Source: Planctomycetota bacterium (lineage in GTDB: Bacteria; Planctomycetota; SZUA-567; H5-PLA8). From it: a stretch of 64,000 nucleotides of DNA. The stretch covers positions 21,926-85,925 of the forward strand of contig JACQFI010000084.1 of the NCBI GenBank assembly GCA_016200135.1, written 5' to 3'. The stretch's first letter is position 1, and every line of letters starts with the position of its first letter. Below the pieces are notes generated by a model, which was not told the origin of the DNA, did not search any database, and was given only the letters and a program-made list of their open reading frames with translations. Below, one piece after another: positions 42,097 through 50,252 of this stretch. Position numbers and translations under genes: made by a program.

Positions 42097-43791
42097 ATGA
42101 GCGCGAAGCCGACGCTGTCTGCCCTGCTGGTGGCTTGCGCGTGCGTCGCGGCGTACGCAGCCGAACCCGCACCCAAGACCGACGCTGCGCCCGGCGGCCC
42201 CGTTCCGCCGGTGGTGATCGAACTCTTCAAGCCCATCGAGATCGCCCAACCGGACCACGTGATCGGCAGCGGCACGCCGGAATCCGTCACCGAAGACGCG
42301 CTCCAGAAGGCCCTCGACAAGGGCGGCTCGATCGTCTTCAACACCGGCGGCAAGCCCGTCACGCTCAAACTCACGAAGGTCTTGAACATACCGCAGACCG
42401 CCAAGCCCGTCACTATCGACGGTCGCGGCCTGATCACCTTTGATGGCGACGGTAAGACGCGCATCCTCCAGAAGGCGTGGAAGACCGAACTCACGGTGGA
42501 GCGCGTGCGCTTCCAGCACGCGCGCGACCCCAAGAACGGCGCGGGCATCTGGAACACGCATTGGGACGGGCGGCTCACCGTCATCGACTGCCAGTTCGAG
42601 GATTGCAAGACCACCGAGGCCGGGCCCGACATCGGCGGCGGAGCCATCCGCGTCACGGGCCAGAAGAATCTGATTGTGAGCGGCTGCACTTTTAACGAAT
42701 GCGAGGGCTCGAACGGCGGCGCGATCTGCACCATCGGCTGCCAGATGACGATCGTCGGCAACTCCTTCACCAACTGCAAGGCCTTCGGCAAGGGCGGCGG
42801 CGCCGACGCAGGGCCGACGGGCCAGGGCGGCATCGGCGGCGCGATCTACCACGACGGCGTCTCGCAGAACGTCGACAAGAAGCAGGCCTACGTCGGCGAC
42901 TGCTACTTCAAGGACAACTACGCCGGCGACCACGCGGGCGCGATCTTCGGCTACACGATCCCCAAGGAGGACTCGCTGAGCATCTACTACAACTGCATCT
43001 TCGAGAACAACACCGTGAGTTCCGTGCAGGACACGCCCGGCGATCCCGGCCACGGCGGCGCCATCTACAGCATGTACTGCCGCCTGCACGTGATTAACTG
43101 CTCCTTCGGCAACAACAAATGTCCCGCCCGGCCGGGGCCAATCTTTACGGCGCTGATGGTGAGCGAGCAGTACGCCAACTGCGAATTCTACGGGAACTCG
43201 CCCGAGCAGAACGTGAACGGCGAGAACATCAGCAAGACCAAGCGCGACGTCCCGCCCGCCGTCGCCGCGCTCGGCCGCATGCCCGGCGCACCGCAAGCCG
43301 GCGCAGCGAAGACGGCCGTAAAAGACACCGCCTCCAAGTCGGCTGAACCGAAAGTCTCCGCCACACCGGCCGCGCCGCCGCCGCCCAAGGTGGACGAGAA
43401 GGCCCTCGCCGCGTTCGACACCAAGCTCCGCGACAAACTTGCCGAGACGCTTAAGGCGGGCAAGAAGGTGACCGCGTTCATCCGCATCTTCGGCGAGAAG
43501 GACACGCCCAAGGAGTACCCCATTGCCGCCGTGGACGAGAAGAGCCTGCAAGTGAGCGTGCAGGGCAACAAGATGCCCGTGAAGTGGGACGGCCTGGCCA
43601 TCAGCGACCGCGCGCAACTCGCCAAAGCCCTCGTCGACGTGGATTCCGAGGACGCCATCGCCCTGCTGCTCGCCGGCGTCTACTTCGCCGCCGACGGTCA
43701 GCTCGACAAGGCCGAGGAACTGCTCGCGAAGGCCGGAACCAAAGACGCCAACGCCGTCGCCGACGCGCGCAAGGCGCTGGGGATGAAGTAG
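42097..43791 (+). CDS. secreted beta-helix protein with the same C-terminal domain
   Basis: A 564-residue exported protein (signal ends near AAYAAEP), 16 bp after the previous gene. Residues about 40-400 form a right-handed beta-helix of the polymorphic-outer-membrane-protein type with FNECEGSNGGAIC, GNSFTNCKAFGKGGGA and CIFENNTVSS rungs, rich in surface Asn and Cys. After a Pro/Ala linker comes the shared 135-residue C-terminal domain (KVTAFIRIFGEKDTPKEYP, LQVSVQGNKMPVKWDGLA, DGQLDKAEELLAKAG). The two genes form one operon of extracellular carbohydrate-active or adhesive proteins joined by this domain. Confidence 0.75.
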   Translation: MSAKPTLSALLVACACVAAYAAEPAPKTDAAPGGPVPPVVIELFKPIEIAQPDHVIGSGTPESVTEDALQKALDKGGSIVFNTGGKPVTLKLTKVLNIPQTAKPVTIDGRGLITFDGDGKTRILQKAWKTELTVERVRFQHARDPKNGAGIWNTHWDGRLTVIDCQFEDCKTTEAGPDIGGGAIRVTGQKNLIVSGCTFNECEGSNGGAICTIGCQMTIVGNSFTNCKAFGKGGGADAGPTGQGGIGGAIYHDGVSQNVDKKQAYVGDCYFKDNYAGDHAGAIFGYTIPKEDSLSIYYNCIFENNTVSSVQDTPGDPGHGGAIYSMYCRLHVINCSFGNNKCPARPGPIFTALMVSEQYANCEFYGNSPEQNVNGENISKTKRDVPPAVAALGRMPGAPQAGAAKTAVKDTASKSAEPKVSATPAAPPPPKVDEKALAAFDTKLRDKLAETLKAGKKVTAFIRIFGEKDTPKEYPIAAVDEKSLQVSVQGNKMPVKWDGLAISDRAQLAKALVDVDSEDAIALLLAGVYFAADGQLDKAEELLAKAGTKDANAVADARKALGMK

Positions 43792-43793
43792 TG

Positions 43794-43911
43794 ACGTAAA
43801 ACGTAACTCGTAAAACGTAATAACTGCTTTCACGCATCGATTCTCAGAAGTCAAACTTACCCAAGTCGTTTTTACGTTTTACGTTTTACGTTTTACGTTT
43901 TACGTTTTACG
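43794..43911. repeat. inverted pair of ACGTAAA/ACGTTTT heptad arrays
   Basis: The forward arm is ACGTAAA, ACGTAAC, TCGTAAA, ACGTAAT (43794-43821). The reverse arm holds five perfect tandem copies of ACGTTTT (43874-43908). The spacer is about 52 bp. The array starts 3 bp after the stop codon of the beta-helix gene. Confidence 0.85.
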
Positions 43912-44026
43912 CATCCGTAAACCTACTTAAACCCATTTAGTACGTCCACGTACTTTTCCATCTTCCCCTCGCTAAAGCACGGTGTATACCATTCCCATCG
44001 CGGTGGAACGTTCCTGATCGTGGCTG

Positions 44027-44054
44027 TTCTCCGCGCCTCAGCGTCTCCGCGGTG
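44027..44054. repeat. CTCCGCG-type octad array next to the GH42-like gene start
   Basis: Octads TTCTCCGC, GCCTCAGC, GTCTCCGC, GGTGAGAA (44027-44058) are the reverse complement of the CGCAGAGA family seen at 58777. The GGTGAG of the array doubles as the ribosome site of the next gene. Confidence 0.7.
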
Positions 44055-44060
44055 AGAAAA

Positions 44061-46157
44061 ATGCGCGCCGAGATCAAACCTCACAACGGCACCCCCACCC
44101 TGCACCTCAACGGCGCGCCGCATCCGTGCACGCTCTACATGACCTGGTTCCCCAAGCCCGAGTACCTCCGCGACTTCGCCGCCGCCGGATTTAAGCTCTT
44201 CGCCTTCGACACCACCTGCGGCTGTCACTACTACCGCATCTGCGAGCAAGTCTGGAACGGCCCCGAGTCCTTCAACTTCACCGAACTCGACGCGCGTATC
44301 GAGACCCTGATCTCCATCTGCCCCGACGCGCTACTGATGCCGCTCGTCTACATCGGTTTGCCCGAATGGTGGGACGCTGAGAACCCGGACGAATTGATGC
44401 GCGACGCCCGCGGCGAGTTGGTGCAGGAGAAGAAGGACTACGGTTTTCTCGCGGGCCAGGACCCCGGCATGGGCCCCGAGAAACCCTGCGTGCCCTCGTT
44501 CGCCTCGAAGAAATGGCGCGAAGACGCCGGCCGCGCGCTCGGCGTATATTTGCGGCATCTCGAAGGCCAATTCGGCGCACGCATCGTCGGCTACCTGCTC
44601 GAAAGCGGCGGCACGGAAGAATGGTACTACTGGTGCGTCTTCCACGGCCTCGCGACGGACTACTCCAAGCCGCAACAGGAAGGCTTTGCCGCATACGCGA
44701 GCGCGCAGGGCCTCGATGGAGCGAAAATTCCCGCGCCCGAAGCTCGTCGCGCAACGACCACCGGCGGTTTCTTCCGCGATCCTGCAAAAGAGAAGCTCGC
44801 CATCGCCTACGCCAAATACCACAACGACGTCATGGCCGACGCGCTGCTCCACTTCGCGAAGATCGTGAAGCGCGAGACGAACGGCGACAAACTCTGCGGG
44901 GCCTTCTACGGCTACGCCTTCGACCTCGAACGCGCTAAGCACGTCTGGCCCGAGAGCGGCCACCTCGCGCTGCAGCGCGTGCTAGAGGCCCCCGAGATCG
45001 ACTTCCTCACCAGCCCCACGTCGTACCTCGACCGGCGCCTCGGCGAGGGCCTCTCGCTGCTCGGCGGCCCGCACACCTCGCTCGCCAACCACGGTAAATT
45101 CTGGTTCAACCAGAACGACCACTACACGCACGTCACGCCCAAGACCGGCAGCTCGTTCTACCGTCGCGCGGAGAACCGCTTCGAGTCCATCCAGATGCAC
45201 CGCCGCGAGGTCGCGCAGAGCATCTGCAACGGCGTCCCGATGTGGTGGTTCGACATGCACGGCGGCTGGTTCGCAAAAGACGACCTGATGCCCGAGATCC
45301 GCCGCATGCGCGAGGCCCTCGATGAAGCCCCCGCGACCGACCGCCGCTCCGTTGCGCAAGTTGCGCTCGTAGTGGATTACGCGAGCCCACTCGTCACGGA
45401 GTCCGACAACCGCCTCTACGAGAGCTTGATTCGCGAGACCGCGCGGCAGCTCACGAAGATCGGCGCGCCCTTCGACGTCATCCTGCAGAGCGACCTCGCG
45501 GCGGCGCGCGACGACTATCGTTTCTACATTTTCTCCAATGCCTTCGCGCCCACGGCCGACGAACTCGGCCTGCTCCTGCGCCGCACGCACAAGCCTGGCG
45601 TCACTTCGCTCTGGCTTTACGCGCCCGGCTACCTGAGCCCCAACGGCGGCCTGCCCGGCGTGGAAACCCTGACCGGAATCCGTGCCTCCTTACGCCCGCC
45701 CAGTTGCAAGCTGCTCGCGACACCGGCGGCGCATCCGGACGCCAAGCCCTACGGCCCGTCGCTCGACCTCCAGCCGCAACTGGCGCTTGCGGGGGGTGAG
45801 GTGCTCGCGCGCTACGCCGACGGCGCGGAAGAGCCGGCCCTGGTCCGCGCGCGCCTTGGCGACGGCGCAGTGTCGGTCCTCGCCGCCGTGCCGGGCCTGC
45901 CCGCAACGCTGCTCCGCGAACTCGCCCAAGCCGCGGGCGTGCATCGCTACACCGATGCCCCCGACCAACTATGGGCCTGCCGCGACTGGCTCGCGTTCTG
46001 CGCGAGTTCCTCCGGCCCTCGAACGCTGCGCCTCCCCGAGCCCGCGCGGCTGCGCGAAGTCTTTTCAGGAAAGGAATACGCCACCGCTGCGAGCGGCGCC
46101 GTGACGGTCGAGGTTCAGAAGGACGAGGTCCTGCTCTTCCGCAGGCAGGCGCGATAG
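44061..46157 (+). CDS. GH42-like beta-galactosidase-family glycosidase
   Basis: A 698-residue protein without a signal peptide. An N-terminal TIM barrel (GFKLFAFDTTCGCHYY, LMPLVYIGLPEWWDAENPDEL, ARIVGYLLESGGTEEW with a Glu at the expected acid/base place) is followed by a Rossmann-like trimerisation domain (VAQVALVVDYASPLV, DVILQSDLAAARDDYRFYIF). A small C-terminal beta-sandwich carries AGVHRYTDAPDQLWA, as in GH42 beta-galactosidases. Exact specificity is unknown. Its ATG at 44061 (a GTG at 44052 is possible) sits on the octad repeat. It converges on the esterase gene with a 2-bp gap and belongs to a carbohydrate-degradation neighbourhood. Confidence 0.7.
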   Translation: MRAEIKPHNGTPTLHLNGAPHPCTLYMTWFPKPEYLRDFAAAGFKLFAFDTTCGCHYYRICEQVWNGPESFNFTELDARIETLISICPDALLMPLVYIGLPEWWDAENPDELMRDARGELVQEKKDYGFLAGQDPGMGPEKPCVPSFASKKWREDAGRALGVYLRHLEGQFGARIVGYLLESGGTEEWYYWCVFHGLATDYSKPQQEGFAAYASAQGLDGAKIPAPEARRATTTGGFFRDPAKEKLAIAYAKYHNDVMADALLHFAKIVKRETNGDKLCGAFYGYAFDLERAKHVWPESGHLALQRVLEAPEIDFLTSPTSYLDRRLGEGLSLLGGPHTSLANHGKFWFNQNDHYTHVTPKTGSSFYRRAENRFESIQMHRREVAQSICNGVPMWWFDMHGGWFAKDDLMPEIRRMREALDEAPATDRRSVAQVALVVDYASPLVTESDNRLYESLIRETARQLTKIGAPFDVILQSDLAAARDDYRFYIFSNAFAPTADELGLLLRRTHKPGVTSLWLYAPGYLSPNGGLPGVETLTGIRASLRPPSCKLLATPAAHPDAKPYGPSLDLQPQLALAGGEVLARYADGAEEPALVRARLGDGAVSVLAAVPGLPATLLRELAQAAGVHRYTDAPDQLWACRDWLAFCASSSGPRTLRLPEPARLREVFSGKEYATAASGAVTVEVQKDEVLLFRRQAR

Positions 46158-46159
46158 CG

Positions 46160-47083
46160 TCAGGTTTTGGCGTAGGTCCGCAACTTCGGGAGCGGCGCCG
46201 TCAGCGGCAGCTTGAACGTCGCGGCCAGGAACTGCTCGATCCGCTGCAGCGTGGTCCAGGTGTGCGGCGCCGCGTTGAACCAGCCGTGGCCCACGCCGGG
46301 ATAGATCTCGATCTCCGCGTGCGCGTTGGCGCGGAAGTACGCGTCGCGCAGGTCCACCGCTTGCGAACTCTTGACGGTCTCATCGTCCGCCCCATGCAGG
46401 ATCAGCGCGGGCGGCGACTGCGGTCCCACATACCGCGTCGGCGAGGCGCGCCGGTAGACCTGGGGGATATCCTTGTACGCTCCGCCCAGGAATTGGAGCA
46501 CCCGCTCCGACGCAAACTCGGAACGCGCGCGGCTCTCAAAATCCAGCACCGCGTTGATCAGCACCGCCGCGTCCGCGTGGCTCGATGCCTGCGCGTGGCC
46601 GCCCGCGCCTTCGAACTCGGCGACCCCGGGCGTCAGGGCCACCATCCCGGCCAGATGCCCGCCCGCCGAACTCCCCGCCACCGCGACGCGCTTGGGATCG
46701 ACGCCGAACTCCGCCGCGTGCGCCCGCACCCAGCGCAGCGCGCACTTGCAATCCTGAACCGCGGCGGGAAAAGGGGCTTCTTGCGAGAGCCGGTACTTGA
46801 TCGAGACCGCCAGCATGCCATGTTGCGCCGCGAGGTACGCGCACTGGACGTGGAACTGGGTCTTGTCGCCGGCGGACCAGCCGCCGCCGTGGATAAAGAC
46901 GATCGCCGGGCGCGGACCACTTCCTCGCGCCTTGCGGTCGAAGAGGTCGAGTTTCAGTTCCGTGCCGGGCCCATGCCCATAGACCACATCTTCCTGAAAC
47001 GTCACGCCCTCGGGAAGAACCTCCGCCTTCCTTCCCTGCTCTTTCAAAGCCTGCATGAATTCCGCCAGGGGCACGCTTTTCAT
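46160..47083 (-). CDS. alpha/beta-hydrolase esterase (BD-FAE / acetyl-xylan-esterase-like)
   Basis: A 307-residue esterase of the bacterial hormone-sensitive-lipase/BD-FAE type. The oxyanion motif is HGGGW (65-69), the nucleophile elbow GSSAGG (137-142) holds Ser139, the acid is in HGADDE (D233/D234) and the catalytic His is H266 in GVGHGW. It lacks a signal peptide, so it is probably cytoplasmic and removes acyl groups from imported sugars or small esters. It lies opposite the GH42-like gene and divergent from the ChbG-like gene. Confidence 0.8.
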   Translation of the reverse strand: MKSVPLAEFMQALKEQGRKAEVLPEGVTFQEDVVYGHGPGTELKLDLFDRKARGSGPRPAIVFIHGGGWSAGDKTQFHVQCAYLAAQHGMLAVSIKYRLSQEAPFPAAVQDCKCALRWVRAHAAEFGVDPKRVAVAGSSAGGHLAGMVALTPGVAEFEGAGGHAQASSHADAAVLINAVLDFESRARSEFASERVLQFLGGAYKDIPQVYRRASPTRYVGPQSPPALILHGADDETVKSSQAVDLRDAYFRANAHAEIEIYPGVGHGWFNAAPHTWTTLQRIEQFLAATFKLPLTAPLPKLRTYAKT

Positions 47084-47228
47084 GGGAATCTCCGGTAAGG
47101 TTCCTGAGTATTATAAGGAGCGGAATGAATGCAACGTTTGGACGACTTAGGAGATTTGGTGTAGACCATAAGAGCTCAAAGTTGAATTGCCAATGTAAGT
47201 TACACAAGCGCTTCTCAAGGATAATCGC

Positions 47229-47990
47229 ATGCACACGCCACGCATCCGCCTCTACACTCGTGGCGACGACCTCGGCAGCGCCGTCAGCGCCAACCGCGCC
47301 TTCTGCGAAGCCTTCGAGAAAGGCATCTTGCGCAACGCCTCGGCCATGTTCTGCACGCCGCACATCGAAGACGCCGCCGCACGCCTCGCCGCCGAGAAGC
47401 GCCTCTGCGTGGGCCTGCACATGACCATGAACGCCGAGTGGGACCGCGTGCGCTGGGGCCCGGTACAGCCGCCCGCAAAAGTTCCGTCGCTCGTCGATGA
47501 GCGCGGCCACTTCTTCAAGACGACGAAGGCGCTCCACGAACATCGGCCGCGCGAGTCCGAAGTCTTCGCCGAGCTGCAAGCGCAGCTTGATAAAGGCCGC
47601 CGCCTGGGATTCACGGTTGCTTACGCCGATTCGCACATGGGCTGGACCTGGGTCATTCCCGGCCTCGCCGAACGCATTGCGTGCTGGTGCGAAAAAGAGG
47701 GCCTGCTCTACAACGAATCTAGAATGAAGGGCCTGCCCAAGGCCGAGCACGCCGGCGATCCCGTCGAACAGCTCATCGCCAAGCTCGAAGCCGCCGCGCC
47801 CGGCGACTACATGATCGTCGGACATCCTGCCTACGACGATGCCGAGATGCGCACGCTCGGCCATCCCGGCTATGAAGGCGACAAAGTCGCCACCGGCCGC
47901 GAATGGGAACGCCGCCTCTTCTCCGACCCGCGCATCTTGGCCTATTGCAGGGATAAGGGCGTGGAGCCCACGCGCTTCGACGTGAAATAG
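47229..47990 (+). CDS. YdjC/ChbG-like carbohydrate deacetylase
   Basis: A 253-residue member of the YdjC/ChbG family of metal-dependent deacetylases for acetylated oligosaccharides. The metal and catalytic motifs are DDLG (13-16), GLHMT (62-66) and DSHMGW (134-139), with a late GHPAYDD. AAGGA lies before the ATG. Together with the esterase, the GH42-like enzyme and the transporter it forms a sugar-degradation cluster. In E. coli the namesake acts on acetylated chitobiose; the actual substrate here is unknown. Confidence 0.8.
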   Translation: MHTPRIRLYTRGDDLGSAVSANRAFCEAFEKGILRNASAMFCTPHIEDAAARLAAEKRLCVGLHMTMNAEWDRVRWGPVQPPAKVPSLVDERGHFFKTTKALHEHRPRESEVFAELQAQLDKGRRLGFTVAYADSHMGWTWVIPGLAERIACWCEKEGLLYNESRMKGLPKAEHAGDPVEQLIAKLEAAAPGDYMIVGHPAYDDAEMRTLGHPGYEGDKVATGREWERRLFSDPRILAYCRDKGVEPTRFDVK

Positions 47991-48039
47991 GACCCGGTTC
48001 GGCCGGCCCATTTGCCCAACCGTGCACGCGCCGCGCAAA

Positions 48040-48474
48040 TTACTTCGCGGCTTGGGGCGAGAAGTACGCGAGCACGAACGCCCCGCACAGGCAGAGCGCG
48101 ATGCCCGCTGCCTGGCCGAAGTTCACCTTCTCCCGCAGAAAAATAAAGCTCAGCGCGACGCTGATCACCGGATACATCGAACTCACCACGATCACCGTCG
48201 CGGTGTTGGTCCCGCAGAGCGTCATCGCCTTGTAGTACATCAGCCCGCCGCTCAGGCCGCAGGCGCCGGTGAGCATCGGCAGGTACCACAGGCCCTCACC
48301 CGTGCCGGGCGCGTAGCGCAATTGGTAGAGGCAGATACCGACTACGGGCATCGCGCCCATCCAACTCCAATACATCCAGCTCAAGTTGTCGAAGCGCCCC
48401 GCGCCAAGTTTGGGAAAGAAGCCCCACACACCCCACGCGAGCATCGCCCCGGCGACCCAGTACAGGTATTCCAT
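48040..48474 (-). CDS. half-size EamA/DMT-superfamily transporter
   Basis: A 144-residue protein starting at the ATG at 48474 (GAGGAG upstream), with four or five transmembrane helices: YWVAGAMLAWGVWGFFPKL, SWMYWSWMGAMPVVGICLY, MLTGACGLSGGLMYYKAM, VIVVSSMYPVISVALSFIFL and AAGIALCLCGAFVLAYF. MYPVISVALSFIFLREKVN is the EamA C-terminal signature. It has half the usual ten helices, so it works as a dimer or a small exporter of metabolites. It converges on the ChbG-like gene. Confidence 0.8.
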   Translation of the reverse strand: MEYLYWVAGAMLAWGVWGFFPKLGAGRFDNLSWMYWSWMGAMPVVGICLYQLRYAPGTGEGLWYLPMLTGACGLSGGLMYYKAMTLCGTNTATVIVVSSMYPVISVALSFIFLREKVNFGQAAGIALCLCGAFVLAYFSPQAAK

Positions 48475-48500
48475 GCACTGCTCCTCTTTCACAACAGGAC

Positions 48501-48618
48501 ACGTAAAACGTAACGCGCAAAACGTAAAATACGGCACGTCCTGCACGCCACGAGGGATCGTAAAATTACGTTTACGAGTTACGTTTAATAGGCCGTTCTC
48601 GGCGCCTCTGCGGTGAAT
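48501..48618. repeat. inverted ACGTAAA-family heptads plus a CTCCGCG octad
   Basis: The forward arm is ACGTAAA, ACGTAAC, GCGCAAA, ACGTAAA (48501-48528). The reverse arm is TTACGTT, TACGAGT, TACGTTT (48566-48586). It is followed by TTCTCGGC, GCCTCTGC and GGTGAA octads (48596-48617). This is the same two-family layout as at 43794-44054. Confidence 0.75.
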
Positions 48619-48625
48619 GAGGACT

Positions 48626-49831
48626 TCACGCCCAAGTGAGCCCCTGCGGCAGCCGGTTGAAGTTCTCGCAGCCGCTCTCCGTCACCGCGACCATGTCCTC
48701 GACGCGGATGCCGCCGAGCGCCTTGCAGTACAGGCCGGGCTCGACGGTGAGCACATCGCCCGCGACCAGCAGCGGGCCGCCCTTATCCAGCAGCGGCGGC
48801 TCGTGAACGTCCAGCCCCACTCCGTGCCCCGTACCGTGAACCATGCCGCAGTACGAATCCGGCGCGTCCGGCTTTGGAAGACCCATCGCGTAACCGTGCT
48901 TCACGAGCACCGCCGCCGCCGCCGCGTGCACGGACTCGCCTGTAACGCCCGCCCTCACCGCCGCGATGGCCGCAGCCTTGGCCTCGAGCACCGCCGCGTG
49001 CATGCGCGCGATCTCGGCCGGAACCTTGCCGTGAACCACCGTGCGCGTGCAGTCGCCCCAGTAGCGCGTGGCCCGGTTTCTCGGGAAGATATCGACGATC
49101 ACCGGCTGGCCCGTGCGCAACTCGCCCGAACCGCGGTCGTGGCAGTCCGCGCCTTGCGGCCCGCCTGCGATGATCGCCTCGGCGTTCAAGTAGCCGCGTT
49201 CGAGCAACCAGACATCGACGAGCGCACGCACGCGCTCCGACGTGAGGACCTCCCCGCCCTGCCCCGTGCTTCCCTTTACTGCGCCGCCTGGCACGAGCAC
49301 GCCGTCGGCGCGCGCCGAGGCCCGCGCGATGGTCTCGCACGCCAAGCGTATCGCGCCTTCGGTGACGGATTGGGCCTCGCGCAGCGCCGCAAGCTCCTGT
49401 GGGTCCTTGGCGCGGCGGTCGATCACGCCGAGCGCCGGGTCGCACTCGACCGCGATGCCCGCCTTCTGAATCTCGTGCGCGTAGATGAACGGGAGCGTGC
49501 GGTCGGCGATCGCGCGCGCCACGCCCGCGCGGCGCAGCGCCTCCGCCGCCGCCTGAGCCGTGGCCGTCTCGCGGTCGCCCGAGAGCCCCGCCGTCGGCGC
49601 GAAGTCCTTGGGGCACGCCACGCGATCCGCACGCGCATGCGTCCTCGCCCGCTCCATCTCGATATCGCGCAGAATCAGCAGCCGCTCGCGCCCGCCGCCC
49701 GCCTTCGGCAGATCGACCCACACCGTCGGATCGCCCACCAGAAACCGTATGCGATGAAAGAGCGTATCGTTCCTCGCCGGAACTCCGGCCATGACGACCG
49801 CGGTGCGGGCATCAAGGTTAATTACGGGCAT
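48626..49831 (-). CDS. M24-family Xaa-Pro peptidase
   Basis: A 401-residue metallopeptidase of family M24 (creatinase/prolidase fold). All five metal ligands are in place: Asp in VIVDIFPRN, Asp in YWGDCTRTVVHG, His in VHGTGHGVGLDVHE, Glu in VLTVEPGLY and Glu in GIRVEDMVAV. The N-terminal domain is the usual creatinase-type. It cleaves N-terminal Xaa-Pro or related bonds in peptides, in the cytoplasm. It ends next to the repeat at 48501-48618 and lies on the same strand as the EamA transporter gene. Confidence 0.88.
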   Translation of the reverse strand: MPVINLDARTAVVMAGVPARNDTLFHRIRFLVGDPTVWVDLPKAGGGRERLLILRDIEMERARTHARADRVACPKDFAPTAGLSGDRETATAQAAAEALRRAGVARAIADRTLPFIYAHEIQKAGIAVECDPALGVIDRRAKDPQELAALREAQSVTEGAIRLACETIARASARADGVLVPGGAVKGSTGQGGEVLTSERVRALVDVWLLERGYLNAEAIIAGGPQGADCHDRGSGELRTGQPVIVDIFPRNRATRYWGDCTRTVVHGKVPAEIARMHAAVLEAKAAAIAAVRAGVTGESVHAAAAAVLVKHGYAMGLPKPDAPDSYCGMVHGTGHGVGLDVHEPPLLDKGGPLLVAGDVLTVEPGLYCKALGGIRVEDMVAVTESGCENFNRLPQGLTWA

Positions 49832-50252
49832 GGCTTGGTATCCCGCGCAAAACGCTCGTTGAATGGCAGGACCGAAATATACCGGAACGCAGAGGTTGCA
49901 CGAGAGCCAAAATGGCTATAGAAAATTGCGCCCATGCAGCAGGGGTCAATCATGCTGAAAGCCGCGTTTGAGAAGTTGTGCAGTGCCGTTCGTGAAGGTG
50001 GGCGTATCTTGCGCGGCCAGCGCAAACCGTCGCGCGTTTTTCAGGTCAAACCGAACCCCAACAACGACTCGCGGGTTGCGAAACACACTTCGGTAGCCTC
50101 TTCCATATGCCGCAAGTATTCAGCCTCGAAGTGGCGCGCTAAAATAGCCAGCGGTGGAGCGAAGCGTATCCCCTGGCTGTTTCCGCGCGCGCCTGCGGCG
50201 CTAACGGCCAACCAACCTGCCAATAGACAACCCGCGCACCTGCCGTCGCCGC
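49832..50252. other. gap with a truncated antitoxin-like fragment
   Basis: 421 bp between two minus-strand genes. The only recognisable item is the short plus-strand fragment at 49952. The rest shows no gene, repeat or RNA that I can support. Confidence 0.4.
49952..50062 (+). pseudogene. N-terminal fragment resembling an Xre-type antitoxin
   Basis: A 37-codon stretch, MLKAAFEKLCSAVREGGRIL followed by RGQRKPSRVF, matches the linker and first helix seen before the HTH in many HigA/Xre-like antitoxins (VREAG-x-I-L/M-RG-x-x-x-PSR). The helix-turn-helix that should follow is not there; the frame continues into Lys/Ser/Arg-rich nonsense. No toxin gene is adjacent, so this is best read as a relic. 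Confidence 0.35.

Noticed and set aside
41839..43854. Minus-strand open frame of 671 codons opposite the beta-helix gene
   Set aside because: It has Leu/Val/Gly/Arg-rich shadow composition and no start signal. The plus-strand gene has a signal peptide and a recognisable fold.
43794..43911. CRISPR array
   Set aside because: The units are 7 bp, tandem and without spacers; there are no cas genes.
46536..48038. Long minus-strand open frame of 500 codons
   Set aside because: It is antisense to the ChbG-like gene and then in a shifted frame of the esterase gene; composition is shadow-like. Both true genes have full catalytic motifs.
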